51,758 nucleotides of DNA from Mastigamoeba balamuthi (lineage: Eukaryota > Evosea > Mastigamoebida > Mastigamoebidae), in NCBI GenBank assembly GCA_902651635.1, contig CACRSC010000073.1:109754-161511 (forward strand), read 5' to 3'. The notes under the pieces are model-generated. The model worked only from the letters and a program-made list of their open reading frames with translations, searched no databases and had not been told where the DNA came from. Position numbers and translations under genes: made by a program. Positions 19,341-30,736 of this stretch are shown here, one piece after another; position 1 is the first letter of the stretch; every line of letters begins with the position of its first letter.

Positions 19341-22300
19341 CTACGCCTCCCAGTTGTGCGCGTTGATGGCCAGGTTTGCGAGCATGCACTGCCCCACGCT
19401 GGGGCTGAGCGACTGCACGAGCTCCATCATCGGCCTGACGACGAACTTGATGAAGGCGACCTGGCACTTGGCGACGTCCGAGGTGCTCCTGTCCATGAAC
19501 GGCGAGATCTTGAGCCCCTCGGCGCGCTCCCTGTCGCCCTGCTCGAGGAACTCCTCCATGACCCTGCGGGCCCAGCGCTGGCAGGCCGCCCACTCGCGCG
19601 CGGGGTTGGAGACGTCCGAGGCCTTGATGAGCATCTGCAGCACCAGCAGCCTGTCCGCCTTGCTCGCGGGGTCGAGCTTGCCCGCAGTCGTCCGCGTCGT
19701 GAACAGCGACGTCAGCTCGAGGTGCCTCGACATGTCCGTGGCCAGGATCAGCTGCGTGACGGTCTTGTGCAGCTCGAACGTGTCGTCGCGCGAGAGCTTG
19801 CCCTGCAGGAAGTTGAAGTCCTTGCTCAGCATGAGGCGCATCGACTCGGCGCTGTGCATGCTCTCGAGCACGCTGATTCCGTTGTACTGCACGTAGAGCG
19901 GGTCCATTGTCGCCTGCAGGAACGTGTTGTTGACGCCCCAGTGCCCGTAGTCGTGGCACGCAGCCGCCAGCAGCGCCGCCAGCTTCTCGAGCGGCGTGAA
20001 GGCGACGGCCGTGCACGCGGACATGAGCGAGTGCATCGCCTGGACGACGTCTGCCGCGTGGACCGACGTGTGGTAGGGGTTGTTCTTGTAGCCGTGCTCG
20101 ACGCCGCGCAGGAACATCCGCACGCGGCGCCTGTCGAGGCCGAACGCCGAGACGAGGTCCTGGCTGTCGAGCGCGGCCATCGTGGCGACCTCGAGCAGCG
20201 TGGCCCCCGCGGGCACGTTGGCCCGCTCGATGTCGTAGTTCCACATCCCGAACGTCACCATCGCGCCCGTCGGCGAGGCCATCGCGGCCACGTACGACAG
20301 CGCGTCCTCGATCTCGTCCGCCTCGGGCGACCCGACGCTGCCAGGGACGCTGTCCACGACCGCAATGAGGTTCTGCGACTGCAGGCTCATGCCGCTCGAG
20401 TTCATCGACTTCTGCGACAAGAGCGTGTCCGGCCGGTCCTTTTCGGTCAGCACAGACAGCAGGAACGCGTCGACGTCCTTCTCGAGGTCTGCCGGAGGAA
20501 GAGGAGGGAAGGAGTTAGACGGAGAACGGTTCTAGGAGCTGAGCACGCGCGTACTCATTCCCTCGAGCTTCTCTCGCAAGTTGGAGGTCGCCTTGAAGAG
20601 CTTGTTCGAAGCGATGAGCGTCATCACCGTGGATATCTCCTCGCGCAGGTCGCGCGTCAGCTTGCCCTTCTTCTGGACCTTGATGAGGCTCCGTATGGCG
20701 TCCTCTGCGGGCGTGCCGATGACGCTCGAGGTCGCCATGGTCCCCAGCTGCTTCTCGAGCTCCAGGACCCGCCTGCGCATGATCCGCTGCACGACGACAA
20801 CGCAGATGATGAACGCCGCCGTCAGGACAACGACAGGGACCGCCACAGCCACTGAGATTCGCGTCTCGACCGAGACACCTTTGGAGGAATTGAGTTGGAG
20901 TTGCGCTGGGGGAGACATGGGGAGTTCACGCACTCGATGGGAAGGCGTCGCTGTACCGGATGAAGAACCAGAGCTTCCAGCCCAGCGTCAGCGTCTGGTG
21001 CATCACGATGTAGCGCTCGCCGTTCGTCTTGATCACCCAGTACTCGGCGCCAGTGTGGGAGGTCTGCGAGGCGATGTAGTCCATGTTCGTGTCGAGGCTC
21101 GACATGTTGCAGAAGTTCTTGGCGCACGTGCCCCAGAGCTCGTAGATGGCCTCGTCAGACGCTGCAATCACCTCCCCACTGGCATAAGCCATCACAGAGA
21201 GGAACCGCACTGAAGCGGCACCAGTCAGTTAACTTCGATTTGTTCACAATTGATTATGCGCACGTGGGGAGACGAAGGAGAGGTTGAGGAAGAAGGACTT
21301 GGAGGACGACATAGGAATGTCGGTGAAGAATCCCCCGAGGTACTCCCCGTTCTTGCTCCACATCGGGACGCCCACAGTGATCGCCACAGCTGCGGGCCAG
21401 GAGGTTAGCACGATGGGGCTAAAAGGGGCCAATTGAATCTCGGGATGCCGTACTCTTTCTGGGGGCCAGCCAGAACGGCGCCGACCACACGGGCGTCCTG
21501 TCGAACGTCATGTTCTTCCTGTCATCGACTATCGACGTCGCGAAGCCTCCCTTCTCCTTCGACGTCCATGCGGTGCGGTTGGGCCCGAGGGCCTCGTAGG
21601 AGAAGAGTCCCGTCTCGACCGACCGCGGGTGCAGAGCCCACCCCGACTCCCAGCTCAGGTGCCGCTCGCCGTTGCCGCGGGCGATGATCCACGCCATGCA
21701 GAAGGGGTGCGTCGGAACCAGCGGGCGCAATACGGGGTCCATCGCAGCGGACAGGCGCAGGGCGAAGAGGATATCGCAGGCCCGCTCGCAGCTGATGCAC
21801 GGACTGCCCGCCAGTGCCTCGGCCGAGGCGTTGCAGAACAGCTCCCACTCGGCCCGGCACCAGCACCGCGGGTTGCCGAACTGCTCGAAGGGCTCGACCA
21901 GCAGCGGGTCAGGGTCCGTCGCCAGCGCGTCGCACGAGACCGTGAACTGCGACCCGGGAAAATAATGCCGGTGAAATCGAGGGCAAAAGAAGATCGACAG
22001 CGATTTCCAGTTCCGCAGGCGCCGCACATGCGAGGGCTGGGCGGGAGGGCGCACCTCTGTGGTTCTGTTGGGTCTGCGGTCCTGGATGATGGGGTATGCG
22101 CCAGGCACATAGGAAAGTTCGGACAGGGGCACCACGGGCAGCCGACCGACCTGCGCCACCTGCTCCGTCTGCAGCGCCACCAGCACGAGCGCCTGCGAAA
22201 GGTCATCGAGGCGCGGGAGGAGCATTGAGGGGCGGGGCTCAGATCGCACTTCCTGGATGGAGGAGTAGATGGCGTCCACAGTGGACGTCGTGCTCAGCAC

Positions 22301-22461
22301 TGTGGACTCCATGACCGCCAGCTCGCTGCAGTGCCCCAACGGGTCAGCACGCGCAACAGAGCGCAGGGGGGTGAGGGCGTGGGGGGCGAGGTGCGAACGC
22401 ACGCCGCGCGAGCGAGGAGCAGCAGCGCGGACCCGAGGGCCCAGAGGCAGAGGGAAGGCAT
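19341..22461 (-). CDS. Receptor-type class I cyclic-nucleotide phosphodiesterase with extracellular Cache-like sensor
   Basis: Splicing of exon 1 (22461-22403) to exon 2 (from 22325) yields a signal peptide, MPSLCLWALGSALLLLARAA. A Cys-containing ectodomain follows whose C-terminal half has a dCache-like pattern: TPVWSAPFWL, VAITVGVPMWSKNGEYLGGF, SVMAYASGEVIA, TNGERYIVM and WKLWFFIRYSDAF. A single TM helix follows (near 20790-20860, RISVAVAVPVVVLTAAF), then a charged helical linker and a full class I PDE domain with YHTSVHAADV, HDYGHWGVNN and the downstream KASDVSNPAR. All metal-ligand motifs are present, so cAMP and/or cGMP hydrolysis in the cytosol is expected. At least six short introns are visible (for example 22402-22326, 22027-21947 and the one ending at 20489). 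The layout implies that an external ligand tunes cyclic-nucleotide breakdown. Cache assignment is from pattern only. Confidence 0.85.
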
Positions 22462-23668
22462 GTGGACCTGTCGTGTGGAGAATGAAAGAGTGGCAGCGTC
22501 CCCGGTGTGTGCGGCCCCTATTTAAATCCTATTTTGGACTTAGGACCTTTTCGCGCAATGCCTTTTGTCCACCTACCCGACGCATCTCAAGCAATTTCGC
22601 ATCGGTTCTCGCCCCTCGAGGCGGAAGTCGCACATCGGCGAGCTCGGATGCGAGTAAGGCAGTACGACGTGCTTTAAGCGACGCGCCCCAGACGAGTGCC
22701 GATGGCCCGATTGAGAGTGCATCTTGATGTCCGTTTTGGGGAGAGTGAAATGCGCGTGTGGAACCCGACGATTACGCGGCTTCGCCCTTCCTGTCAGTGT
22801 TTAAGTCCGCGCCAGTTGATAGGAAACACGATGGCCCTGATCCCGTATGCCTCGGGCAGCGTATTGTATCGCTGAGGAACGTCCAGACGGCAAGAACTGG
22901 TACTGCGATCCTATGCGGGCTTTGAAAAAATGGCGAAGCTGCTGAAATTAGCTTGTGCGAAAAGGAACTACTGGAGAGCACAGTGAAGAACTCACTACCT
23001 CGTCTAGGTTAGGCATGCTTCAGTTTCAGGTGCGGCTGGGCATCGCATCATATTGCGTGCTCGGCGCACTGGGTGCCAACCTAAGGAGGAAGTGTGACGA
23101 GATACCACCCACAGTTCAGTTTCTTCAATTTGGGCACATTTTTCTGGTGTTCTTCATAGGGCTCGGTCCAATGACACAATAGCCCTGTCAGAAGTGTCAA
23201 TTCTTTGATTTTGCGGTAGTGCCGAGTGATAAGTGCAAGGACGAGAACGAGTGGCTTCATAATTCCGTTGAATGGATAGACTGCGTTCTAATGACTGGCC
23301 CTTAGTTCCCCTCCCTGCCACAGTGACCGTCTTCCCATTCCCCGTCCATGTTCAGCCACGACAGGACAAGCTCCTCCTGTCGTACCTCCCTTCTGAAGGA
23401 GTTGCGGGGAACTGTGAGCACGTGGCCCTTGCCCTTCACACTGTAGCCATGATGGTGAAGGAGCTGGAGCATGGCGTGGCTGATCGATGGTCGTCGAGTG
23501 CATCTGACACGTGCCCGTTGGCTACTAGTGAGGTTCCAACTTCTCTGCGGCAAGATATTCCCTGGCTCTCTGAGTTTGCATCAGCACCGAAATAATATCC
23601 TCCCCAGATATTCGCGATTTGTTTCTAGCGCGCGCTGAGCAGCTGTCTGCCGCCATCTGCCGTCTAAC
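22462..23668. other. Divergent intergenic region between phosphodiesterase and RRP45 genes
   Basis: This 1.2-kb region is more AT-rich than the surrounding genes. A minus-strand frame at 23302-23553 contains a protein-like stretch (LLHHHGYSVKGKGH) but no family I can name, and there is a 107-codon plus-strand frame opposite. I treat both as unproven, possibly a gene relic. The right end (23590-23640) holds AATATCCTCCCCAGATATTCGCG, loosely related to the repeat at 30524 and 32950. Confidence 0.4.
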
Positions 23669-25367
23669 ATGCGCGACGACGTCGTGAGCACCGCAGAGCG
23701 CGAGTTTGTGCGCCAGTCCGCCAAGGAGGGCGTCCGCGTCGACGGCCGCCGCCCGGGCGAGTCCCGCGCCGTCCGCATCTCCTTCGGGTCCAACACCGGC
23801 TCCGTCGAGGTCCAGCTCGGCCAGACCCGGTGCGCCAGTCGAAGATTCAATTCAACTCAATTCAATCTGAATTGCCACGCGAGCCGCTGAGCGCCGCGGG
23901 GACACAGTGGCCAACTTTCAGATTGAATCTGAGATTGAATCTGAATTTGAATTTGATCTGAATCTAATTCGGGTTGGGTGGGCAGTGTGCTGGCGGTGGT
24001 CAGCGCCGAGATGGTGGAGCCGCTGCCCGAGCGGCCGTCCGAGGGCTTCTTCAGCATCGACGTGGAGTTCAGCCCCATGTCGTCGCCGGCGTACCACCAG
24101 CGCTCGCAGCAGACCGCCCGCGTCGAGGTCACGCGCCTCGTCGAGCGCGCCGTGCGCAACAGGTGATCTCCGCCCATCGCTTGATTCGGGGAGGGGAGAT
24201 AATGATATCCATACCGTGCCGTGGATATTTATTGCGCGGGCTCTAAATTGCGGGCGGGAATCTGACAATTGACTCTGCGCAGCCGCGCGCTGGACGTCGA
24301 GGGCCTGTGTGTGCTGTCGGGCCGCAAGGCGTGGAGCGTCCGGGCCGACGTCCACGTGCTCGACGACTGCGGCAACGTCACCGACGCTGCCTCGATCGCC
24401 ACCATCGCCGCCCTGCTCCACTTCCGCCGCAACGACGTCACTGTGACCGGCGACGACGTCATAGTCGTACGATTTCCCCCTCCCTCCGCCTTCATAAATC
24501 CCGCACAATATCCTTATAATTCCCGGAATCTCGCTACTATCTCCCCTTCTGCAGCACTCGCTGGGGGAGAGGGACCCCGTGCCGCTGAACATACCGCACG
24601 TGCCCATCGCGGTGACGTTTGCGCTGTTTGACGGCGGCCGCACGTGGCTGGTGGACCCCAGCCTGGGCGAGGAGGACGCCATGAGCTCGTCGCTGACGAT
24701 CAGCGCCAACAAGCACCGCGAGATCTGCTGCACGCACAAGGCCGGCGGCGAGCCCGTCGACATGCGCCTGGTCCTCGAGTGCTCGGAGATCGCCGCCGCC
24801 AAGGCCGCCGAGGTCACGCAGATCATCGAGGACGCGCTGGCCCAGGACCGCCTGCCCCGCGCCCGCAACGCCAGCATGTTCGTCGCCTGCAGGCCCCCGA
24901 GGCCCCCGCAGCAGCAGCCCGAGGCCCCCGCAGCCCCTGCAGCCCCTGCAGCCCCCATGGAGGTCGTCGGGGCCCCGCAGGCCGCGGCCGAGGCCGAGGA
25001 GGGCCAGAGGCAGGCGCAGAGGAAGCAGAGCGCCGCTGCTGCCGCTGCCGCTGCCGCCCAGGCCAGCGCGGCCGCGTTTGACGGCGGCAAGAGCGCGTGG
25101 GACGCCGACGAGGACGCCGTGATGGAGCAGTCGCCCGCGCCCGAGGGCCAGCAGGAGCCCCAGGAGCCCCAGCAGGAGCAGAAGGAGCAGGAGCAGCAGC
25201 AGGAGAGCAGCGAGGCGGCGCCCCACAGGGCCAAGACACCGCCAGCGCCCAAGTCGGAGAAGAAGAAGAAGGCGGCGCCCGCCGCTGCTGCTGCTGCCGC
25301 CGCAGCGCCCGCACAGACGACGGGGAAGCTGGACTTCAGCGCCGCAATAAAGAAGAAGCGCCGTTAG
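23669..25367 (+). CDS. RRP45: Exosome complex subunit RRP45 (EXOSC9), RNase PH-like
   Basis: Four exons (23669-23829, 23986-24162, 24283-24466, 24555-25367) give 444 aa, close to the usual length. The start is typical of RRP45: EREFVRQSAKEGVRVDGRRP, then SFGSNTGSVEVQLGQTRVLAVVSAE across intron 1, RPSEGFFSIDVEFSPMSSPA, RALDVEGLCVLSGRKAWSV and DAASIATIAALLHFRR. RRP45 is a non-catalytic RNase PH-fold subunit of the six-member ring of the RNA exosome, which guides RNA to the nuclease subunits in nucleus and cytoplasm. The last 170 residues form an Ala/Gln/Glu-rich tail ending in a basic KKKRR, possibly a nuclear-localisation or RNA-contact segment. Intron 1 contains unusual short repeats. Confidence 0.93.
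23847..23968 (+). repeat. GATTGAATCTG-type short repeats inside RRP45 intron 1
   Basis: Several near-copies of ATTCAATTC, GATTGAATCTGA and GAATTTGA occur in this 156-bp intron, in both orientations. The intron is AT-rich in a GC-rich gene. The repeats are variants of the CAATTGA/GAATC core found in other introns of the window. Confidence 0.75.
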
Positions 25368-25717
25368 TCTTTGCGTCCAGCGCGCTCACTTACTCCCACT
25401 GCGGCGTCGCCTACTGAGGACGCAGGGCCTGGAGGGGGGGCTGCAGTGCCGTTTGTCCATCGGGACACCGAGTTGCTGCCCCGCTGTGCCGACGCCTACT
25501 GGACGCAGGGGGCAGGCGGTCCTCTGTCCTCTATCTTGCCTGTGTAGCGCTGTGCCGATGGGGGTCCGTGAGTCCCGTCATCCAAAAAACAGTTGTGACC
25601 GCCCTTATCCGACAGCTGACGTTGCAAAACCTTCGTAGTGATATCGTCATTTTATGGCCCGGATCTGCCCCCCAAAAATCTACCGGTACTACTGATTCAG
25701 TTTCTCGATACGGCAGG
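25368..25717. promoter_or_regulatory. Intergenic region upstream of the TRP-like channel
   Basis: Lies between two genes on the plus strand. It contains a GGAGGGGGGG run near 25430 and an AT-rich patch at 25560-25700 directly before the proposed channel start, with GATATCGTCATTTTA near 25640. No coding signal is seen; it is probably a 3' UTR followed by a promoter. Confidence 0.35.
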
Positions 25718-28700
25718 ATGGAAGCGAGCAGGCCCGAGCCCCACACGCCTGCCGAGGGCCCGCCGTCGGTTGCCAACGGTGCATAGCACAGCACCCCTCT
25801 GCTCCCCCCTTCTCTCCGACCCCCCGCAGCCCAGCAGCAGACCAACAACCCAACGGGCACACAACAAGCGGGCACAGCAGAACAACTCGCAGCGGCAGCG
25901 CACAACAACTGCCCCGCCCCCGCCCAGCAGGCGCCACCCGCAGGCACGCCGCACCCCGCCCGCGCCCGCCCTGACCCCGGGCCCACCCGCAGCGGCCGCC
26001 CCGCGGTGCCCCCAGGGCCACAGGCTGCGCGCCGTGGGCAGCGGGCGCCTGCAGGCGTCGCTCTCGGGGACCGCGGGCTTCGCGTGCGACGCGTGCGGCG
26101 CGTGGGTCGACGTCTGCTCGTCGCTGCTGGCCGCCGTCGACGCAGAGGCCTCGCTGCACTGCCTGCAGTGCCACCACCACGTCTGCGGCGCCTGCGCAGA
26201 GGTCCGCCCAGTGCCCCCGACACGTCACCCGTTAACGATGCCGTTGCTCGCATTGTATTTTTTCGTGTTGGAAAAATAACTAACGTCTGTTGTTTCTACT
26301 TCGTTTTTTGTGTTTGATCCGTCCGGGTTTCAACTGAATTCCGGGGGGGGCCCCCTTGCGGGAGCGCAGCGGGAGAGAGCGGAGCTGGCAGCGCTGCCTA
26401 GTCACGAGGCCGAGTTCATGGAGATTGTGAGCTCCATCGCGCGCAGCAAAGTCCTCACTGTACGGATTCGCCCACAGTTTCAATTTTGAACTACTCAATT
26501 CGTCTCAGTCAGCTGTGTTTTGATTCTCGATCGCACAAAGATGGGGGTGAATACTATAGTTGTGGAGTGGCTGGTCATGGACAGGAAAATGGGACTTGGC
26601 ATTCTCCAGTCAATTGATTCTGACTGGGCTCTCTCTCTCGGCTGCAGTGCCACGCAGGCCACTGGCTGCAAGTGGTGAGCGGCAAGCATGTGGCCACGCG
26701 GTGCAGCGGCCAGGAGGGCTACCTCTGCGACGTCTGCTCCACCTGGAAGCCCACGGGCGAGGGCAAGTGGGCTCGCGCTCTCTGGTGCCAGAACTGCCAC
26801 TTTGTCATGTGCCTCGACTGCGTCGTACGCCGCCCCCCGATCGCTCTCCTACGCAGGCCCTGCGGCCACCCACACGGGTCCCCGTGGTGCAGTACGACTG
26901 GTGGATGGCCAGGAGGGCGGGCGCCAAGTGCCCCAGTGGCCACGTGCTGGTGCGCGGACCGCCGTGCACGTTCTCGGATGCCGAGGTGGACTACACGCTC
27001 GGCGCGTACTGCGATGAGTGCACCCACGTGACGATGCCCGAAGACCCCATGTGGCACTGCCCTGCCTGCCATTGGGACACGTGCGCTGCTGCTTCCCCGC
27101 CCCTCTCTCGGCCCGCGTTGACCCGCCGGCCCCGCCAGCTGTGAGGACTGCCTGCTGGCCGCCCTGACGATGAGCGCCGGGCTGCGGTCCAAGTCGCCCT
27201 CTGCCGACGTCGTCTGTGCCACGCGGACCCCCAGGCCCACGCCCGAGGTCCTGCGCCTGCGCAGCCACCACACGGCGGCGGGCAGGGCGCAGGAGGGGAG
27301 GGAGGCCGACGGCGCGGAGCCGTTCACGGGGCAGTGCCCCTTCCACGGGGCGCCGCTGCGGGCGACGCGGCTCAGCAGCTGCCGCGGGCTCGTCGTCTGC
27401 GCCATGTGCTCGCGGCACACGGGCAAGGCGCAGGGGTCCGCGCAGCGCCACACACCGACGCTGGCGGAGCTGCTGGTCGGCGGGCAGCTGTACGTGTGCC
27501 CCGAGAGGATGTGCGAGAGCTGCCCCTGCCAGTTTTGCCTCTGCTGGTCAGCCAATTGCCCCCAGCGCGAGCGCCTACGCACGCCGGCACTGACCCCCAC
27601 CCCCCAGGGCGTGCGCCAACACCCTCAAGAAGCTGCGCTGCCAGTGCTCGGGGCAGCTCAAGCTCGTCAGCAACATCAAAGCGACCTCGGGTTGCGCGCC
27701 CACCAGAGACCGAAAGACCTCTGTCTCACGGGATGCAATTGCGCAGTTGTGCTCGAAGAGGACTTCTTCGCCTGCTCCTTCTGCAGAGAGATGTGAGTCC
27801 CCCAGCATCCCCACACGAATTCCAGAGTCCCTTTATTGCCTGAGCGTGGTCGTAAAGCGTTGAAATCCGACGCGATTGACTTGTGAGTGCACTCGCAGAT
27901 GCAAGGGAGCGCACAAGCCGCTCTTTGCCAAGTGCCCCCGGTGCAAGTGCAAGATGTGCCTCGAGTGCGCCATAGCGGTGCCCGACGCCTCGGTGGCCTC
28001 GCTCAACTCGCTGCAGCGCCAGCGGCGGGTGGGCGACATGGCGGCGCTGAACTACTTCCTCGAGGCCTCCGAGAGCGGCAGCTTCGAGGTGCCCCCGCTC
28101 ACCGTGCTCGAGGCCAAGCCACCCGCCGAGCGCCTGCGCGTGCTGCGGGCCCTGGCGATGGACGTGTTCGCCAAGAACGCGATGCCCAAGTGCGTCGTGC
28201 GGCAGGTCGAGTGGCCGGGCCGCAAGAGCGAGACGGTCGACGAGCTCATCCTGCTGGTCGTCAAGAGCGCCGAGTGGCCGGTGCACACGGCCCTGCGCAT
28301 GGTCGCGCTGTGCAGGCGGACCGCGGGCAAGCGGCCCTTTGCCAGCGAGCTCTGGGAGCAGCAGGTCTCGGCGCTGCTGGGGCTCACGATGGCGATGCTC
28401 GACGGCCTGACCTACACAGAGGTCCACAGGCTCATCTACTTCACGTGCCCGCGCGTGGAGAACGTGCCCAACAAGTCGCTGCTGCTGCTCGCGTCCGAGG
28501 CGGACCACAAGGACTTCATCTCGCACAAGCTCGTACAGAAGGCGGTGCACCAGCAGTGGATCTCGCACGTTCCCGTGTTCGCGGGATACCCGCTGCCCAC
28601 TGAGGTGCTCAGCGGCATGTCCCTGCGCTACATGTGGTTCATGCTGGGCTACCTCCTCAACATCCTCACGCTCCGCCTCAGTGGAAAGCTACTCTACACG

Positions 28701-30377
28701 GTGCGCTCTTTCCCCTTTGTGCTGCGAGTTCAAGACATGATTTCCATGCTATTCAGCAATTCTCTTGATTTGAATCCAGCTTCCCACAAGCAAAGTCTGT
28801 TGAAATCACTATAGGTGGTCTGCTTCGTCGATTTCCTGAATCAACAACTGATTATATCACAGTATTGCTTCCACTTTCTTTTCTTGCAAAAGTCTCTTAT
28901 TTGCCATCAAGACGATTATCACCTCGACTATTCTCTTTGTAACGGTGTGCACTCGTAATGGCTGACGACCGAGCTCGCAGGATCCGGAGAAGGCTCAGGA
29001 GAGGCCAGTGTTCTCGGAGATGACGCACACATTCAACTCGCGTACGGTGTTCCTGACGAACCTGAGCTTCTTCGTGCTGTTCGTGGGCCTCGCGAGCTTC
29101 GTCTCGGTGCAGCCCACGACGGCCTCGCTCTCGGCGTCGCAGGCCCTGCTGGCCGTGTGGGTCCTGGGGCTCTGGGTCGTCGAGCTGGACAACTTCCTCT
29201 CCGACGGCCTGAGCAACTACCTCTCGGACACGTGGAACTGCATCGACCTCGTCCACCTCTCGCTCTACTCGCTGCTCGTCTCGCTCAAGGGCGCCGTCGC
29301 GCTGCTCGACATGGACCCCGAGACCGAGAGCTCGCTGCTGACGGCCTACGACTGCGCCTTCTCGCTGGCCATCGTCGTCTCGTACATGCGCTTCCTGCAG
29401 GCCGGCATCCCGTTCCGCGACCTGCAGCTGGGCCCGCTGCTCGTCAGCTTCGGGCGCATGCTCGTCGACGTCTTCCGCTTCGTGCTGCTGCTCGGCGTCG
29501 TCGTCTGCGGCTTCACGTTCGCCATCCACATCCTCTGCAAGGGCGCCGACACGCACAGCCGCCTCGGCGGCGGCGGCGACGACGATGCCGAGCCCGCGGG
29601 GGCCAGTGGCATCGCGTCGACCTTCTCGGCGCTGTTCTGGACGCTCGTCAACGAGCCCTCGCTCAGCGTCTCCGCGGGCGTCCGCAGGGTCTTCGGCAGC
29701 CTGCTGACCGGCGTCTTCGGCGTCATCTCGGGCATCGTCCTCATCAACCTCCTCATCGCCAGTCCGCCCGCTCCCCCCGGGAGGCTCCGGGGCTGCGCTG
29801 GCTGACGCGCTCGCGTGGGCCATCCCCGGCAGTGATGGGGTCGACGTACTCGCAGGTGGCCGAGGAGAAGGACAAGGAGTGGAAGATGTGGTTCGCGCTG
29901 CTCGTCGACGAGTTCAGCGGCGCGTCGATCATCCCGGCGCCGTTCAACATCGGGCGCTTCGCCGTGCGCGTGGCGCTGCTGCTGGCGGCGTCGCGGGGGT
30001 TCTCGCTCGAGCGCTGGCTCGAGCAGCGCACGTCGCCCGCGCTGCGCCAGGTCGTCTTCCGGGCGACAGACGTCACGCCCAACCACCTGCTCCACGACGC
30101 CCTGCGCTCGAGCGTCGTCGTCCAGCACAAGGTCCCCGTGCTCGTCGACCTCCACGAGGGCTCGGCGTCGTCGGAGATGCAGCAGCTCGAGTCGAGGATG
30201 ACCGCCGTGCGGCTGCTCCGCTCTCTCTTCCCCCTGCACTGTGGTCTCTCGGAGCGCTTGTTGACTTTGCTCGACCCCGCCCTGCTGCAGCTCGAGAGCG
30301 CGATGAAGGACATGCAGAAGCTGCTCTCTGTGCTTGCTGCCAGTGCCACTGCTTCGAGCACCAAGCCAGCGGCTTGA
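25718..30377 (+). CDS. TRP-type cation channel with N-terminal Cys/His-rich zinc-finger-like modules
   Basis: Multi-exon gene. The C-terminal half is a TRP channel. It has a TRPM/TRPC-like pre-S1 region ending near 28690, and hydrophobic helices S1-S6 (about 28615-28680 and 29045-29760). There is a pore-loop FSALFWTLVNEP, and an S6 LINLLIAMMGSTYSQV rebuilt perfectly by removing intron 29762-29831. A charged, probably coiled C terminus stops at 30377. The N-terminal half (about 26000-27990) encodes at least four Cys-rich modules of the form CPxGHxL...CDxC...CxxCxxxxCxxC, for example CPQGHRLRAV, KCPSGHVLVR, CDECTHV and CPRCKCKMCLEC. They resemble DC1/ZZ-type zinc modules. The start and first exons are uncertain, and an extra exon at about 26352-26460 is possible. 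Domain identity is strong for the channel and moderate for zinc binding. It probably conducts Ca2+ or mixed cations at plasma or internal membranes. Confidence 0.8.
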
Positions 30378-30736
30378 ACAGGAAAGGGGGTTCCCTCTCC
30401 CAGTGGCCAGCGCCGCAGTCGGGGCTGTCCGCATCATCACACAATTGGGAGACACCGGTTTCACGTTTATGACCGGCCTTCGTCGTTCGGTTCCCGAAGT
30501 GGTCACAATCTAGTTGGAGAGATGTAATCAGAGTCGTCTGCTGTTCCTTTCCTCCCAATGCAGATTCGCGAGGAAATATCTGATCACAGCGCCGGGTGCC
30601 CGGATACGACCCCAACACACTCCAGCGTTGTCATAGGCGAGCAGTAGATAAATGTGGCGCTGCGCTATACCGTACTCCAGATAAAATCACACAGAATAAT
30701 ATCTCCAGAGCACCAGAAACGAAACTGTCGTTTGGG
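30378..30736. promoter_or_regulatory. Intergenic region upstream of the secreted Cys-rich gene, containing dispersed repeat copy A
   Basis: Contains the 3' flank of the channel gene and the promoter of the next gene. The dispersed repeat described separately occupies 30524-30585. An AT-rich patch at 30690-30720 precedes the ATG. No other signal is seen. Confidence 0.4.
30524..30585 (+). repeat. Dispersed repeat, copy A
   Basis: About 62 bp running from TAATCAGAG through CCTCCCAATGCAGATTCGCG to ATATCTGATC. Copy B at 32950-33010 has the same orientation and roughly four-fifths identity by eye, with weaker similarity extending upstream. Both copies lie about 150-230 bp upstream of an ATG on the plus strand. 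Confidence 0.75.

Noticed and set aside
28897-29823. 308-codon minus-strand frame opposite the TRP transmembrane region
   Set aside because: Highly charged low-complexity shadow of hydrophobic codons; the plus strand encodes the channel helices and pore.
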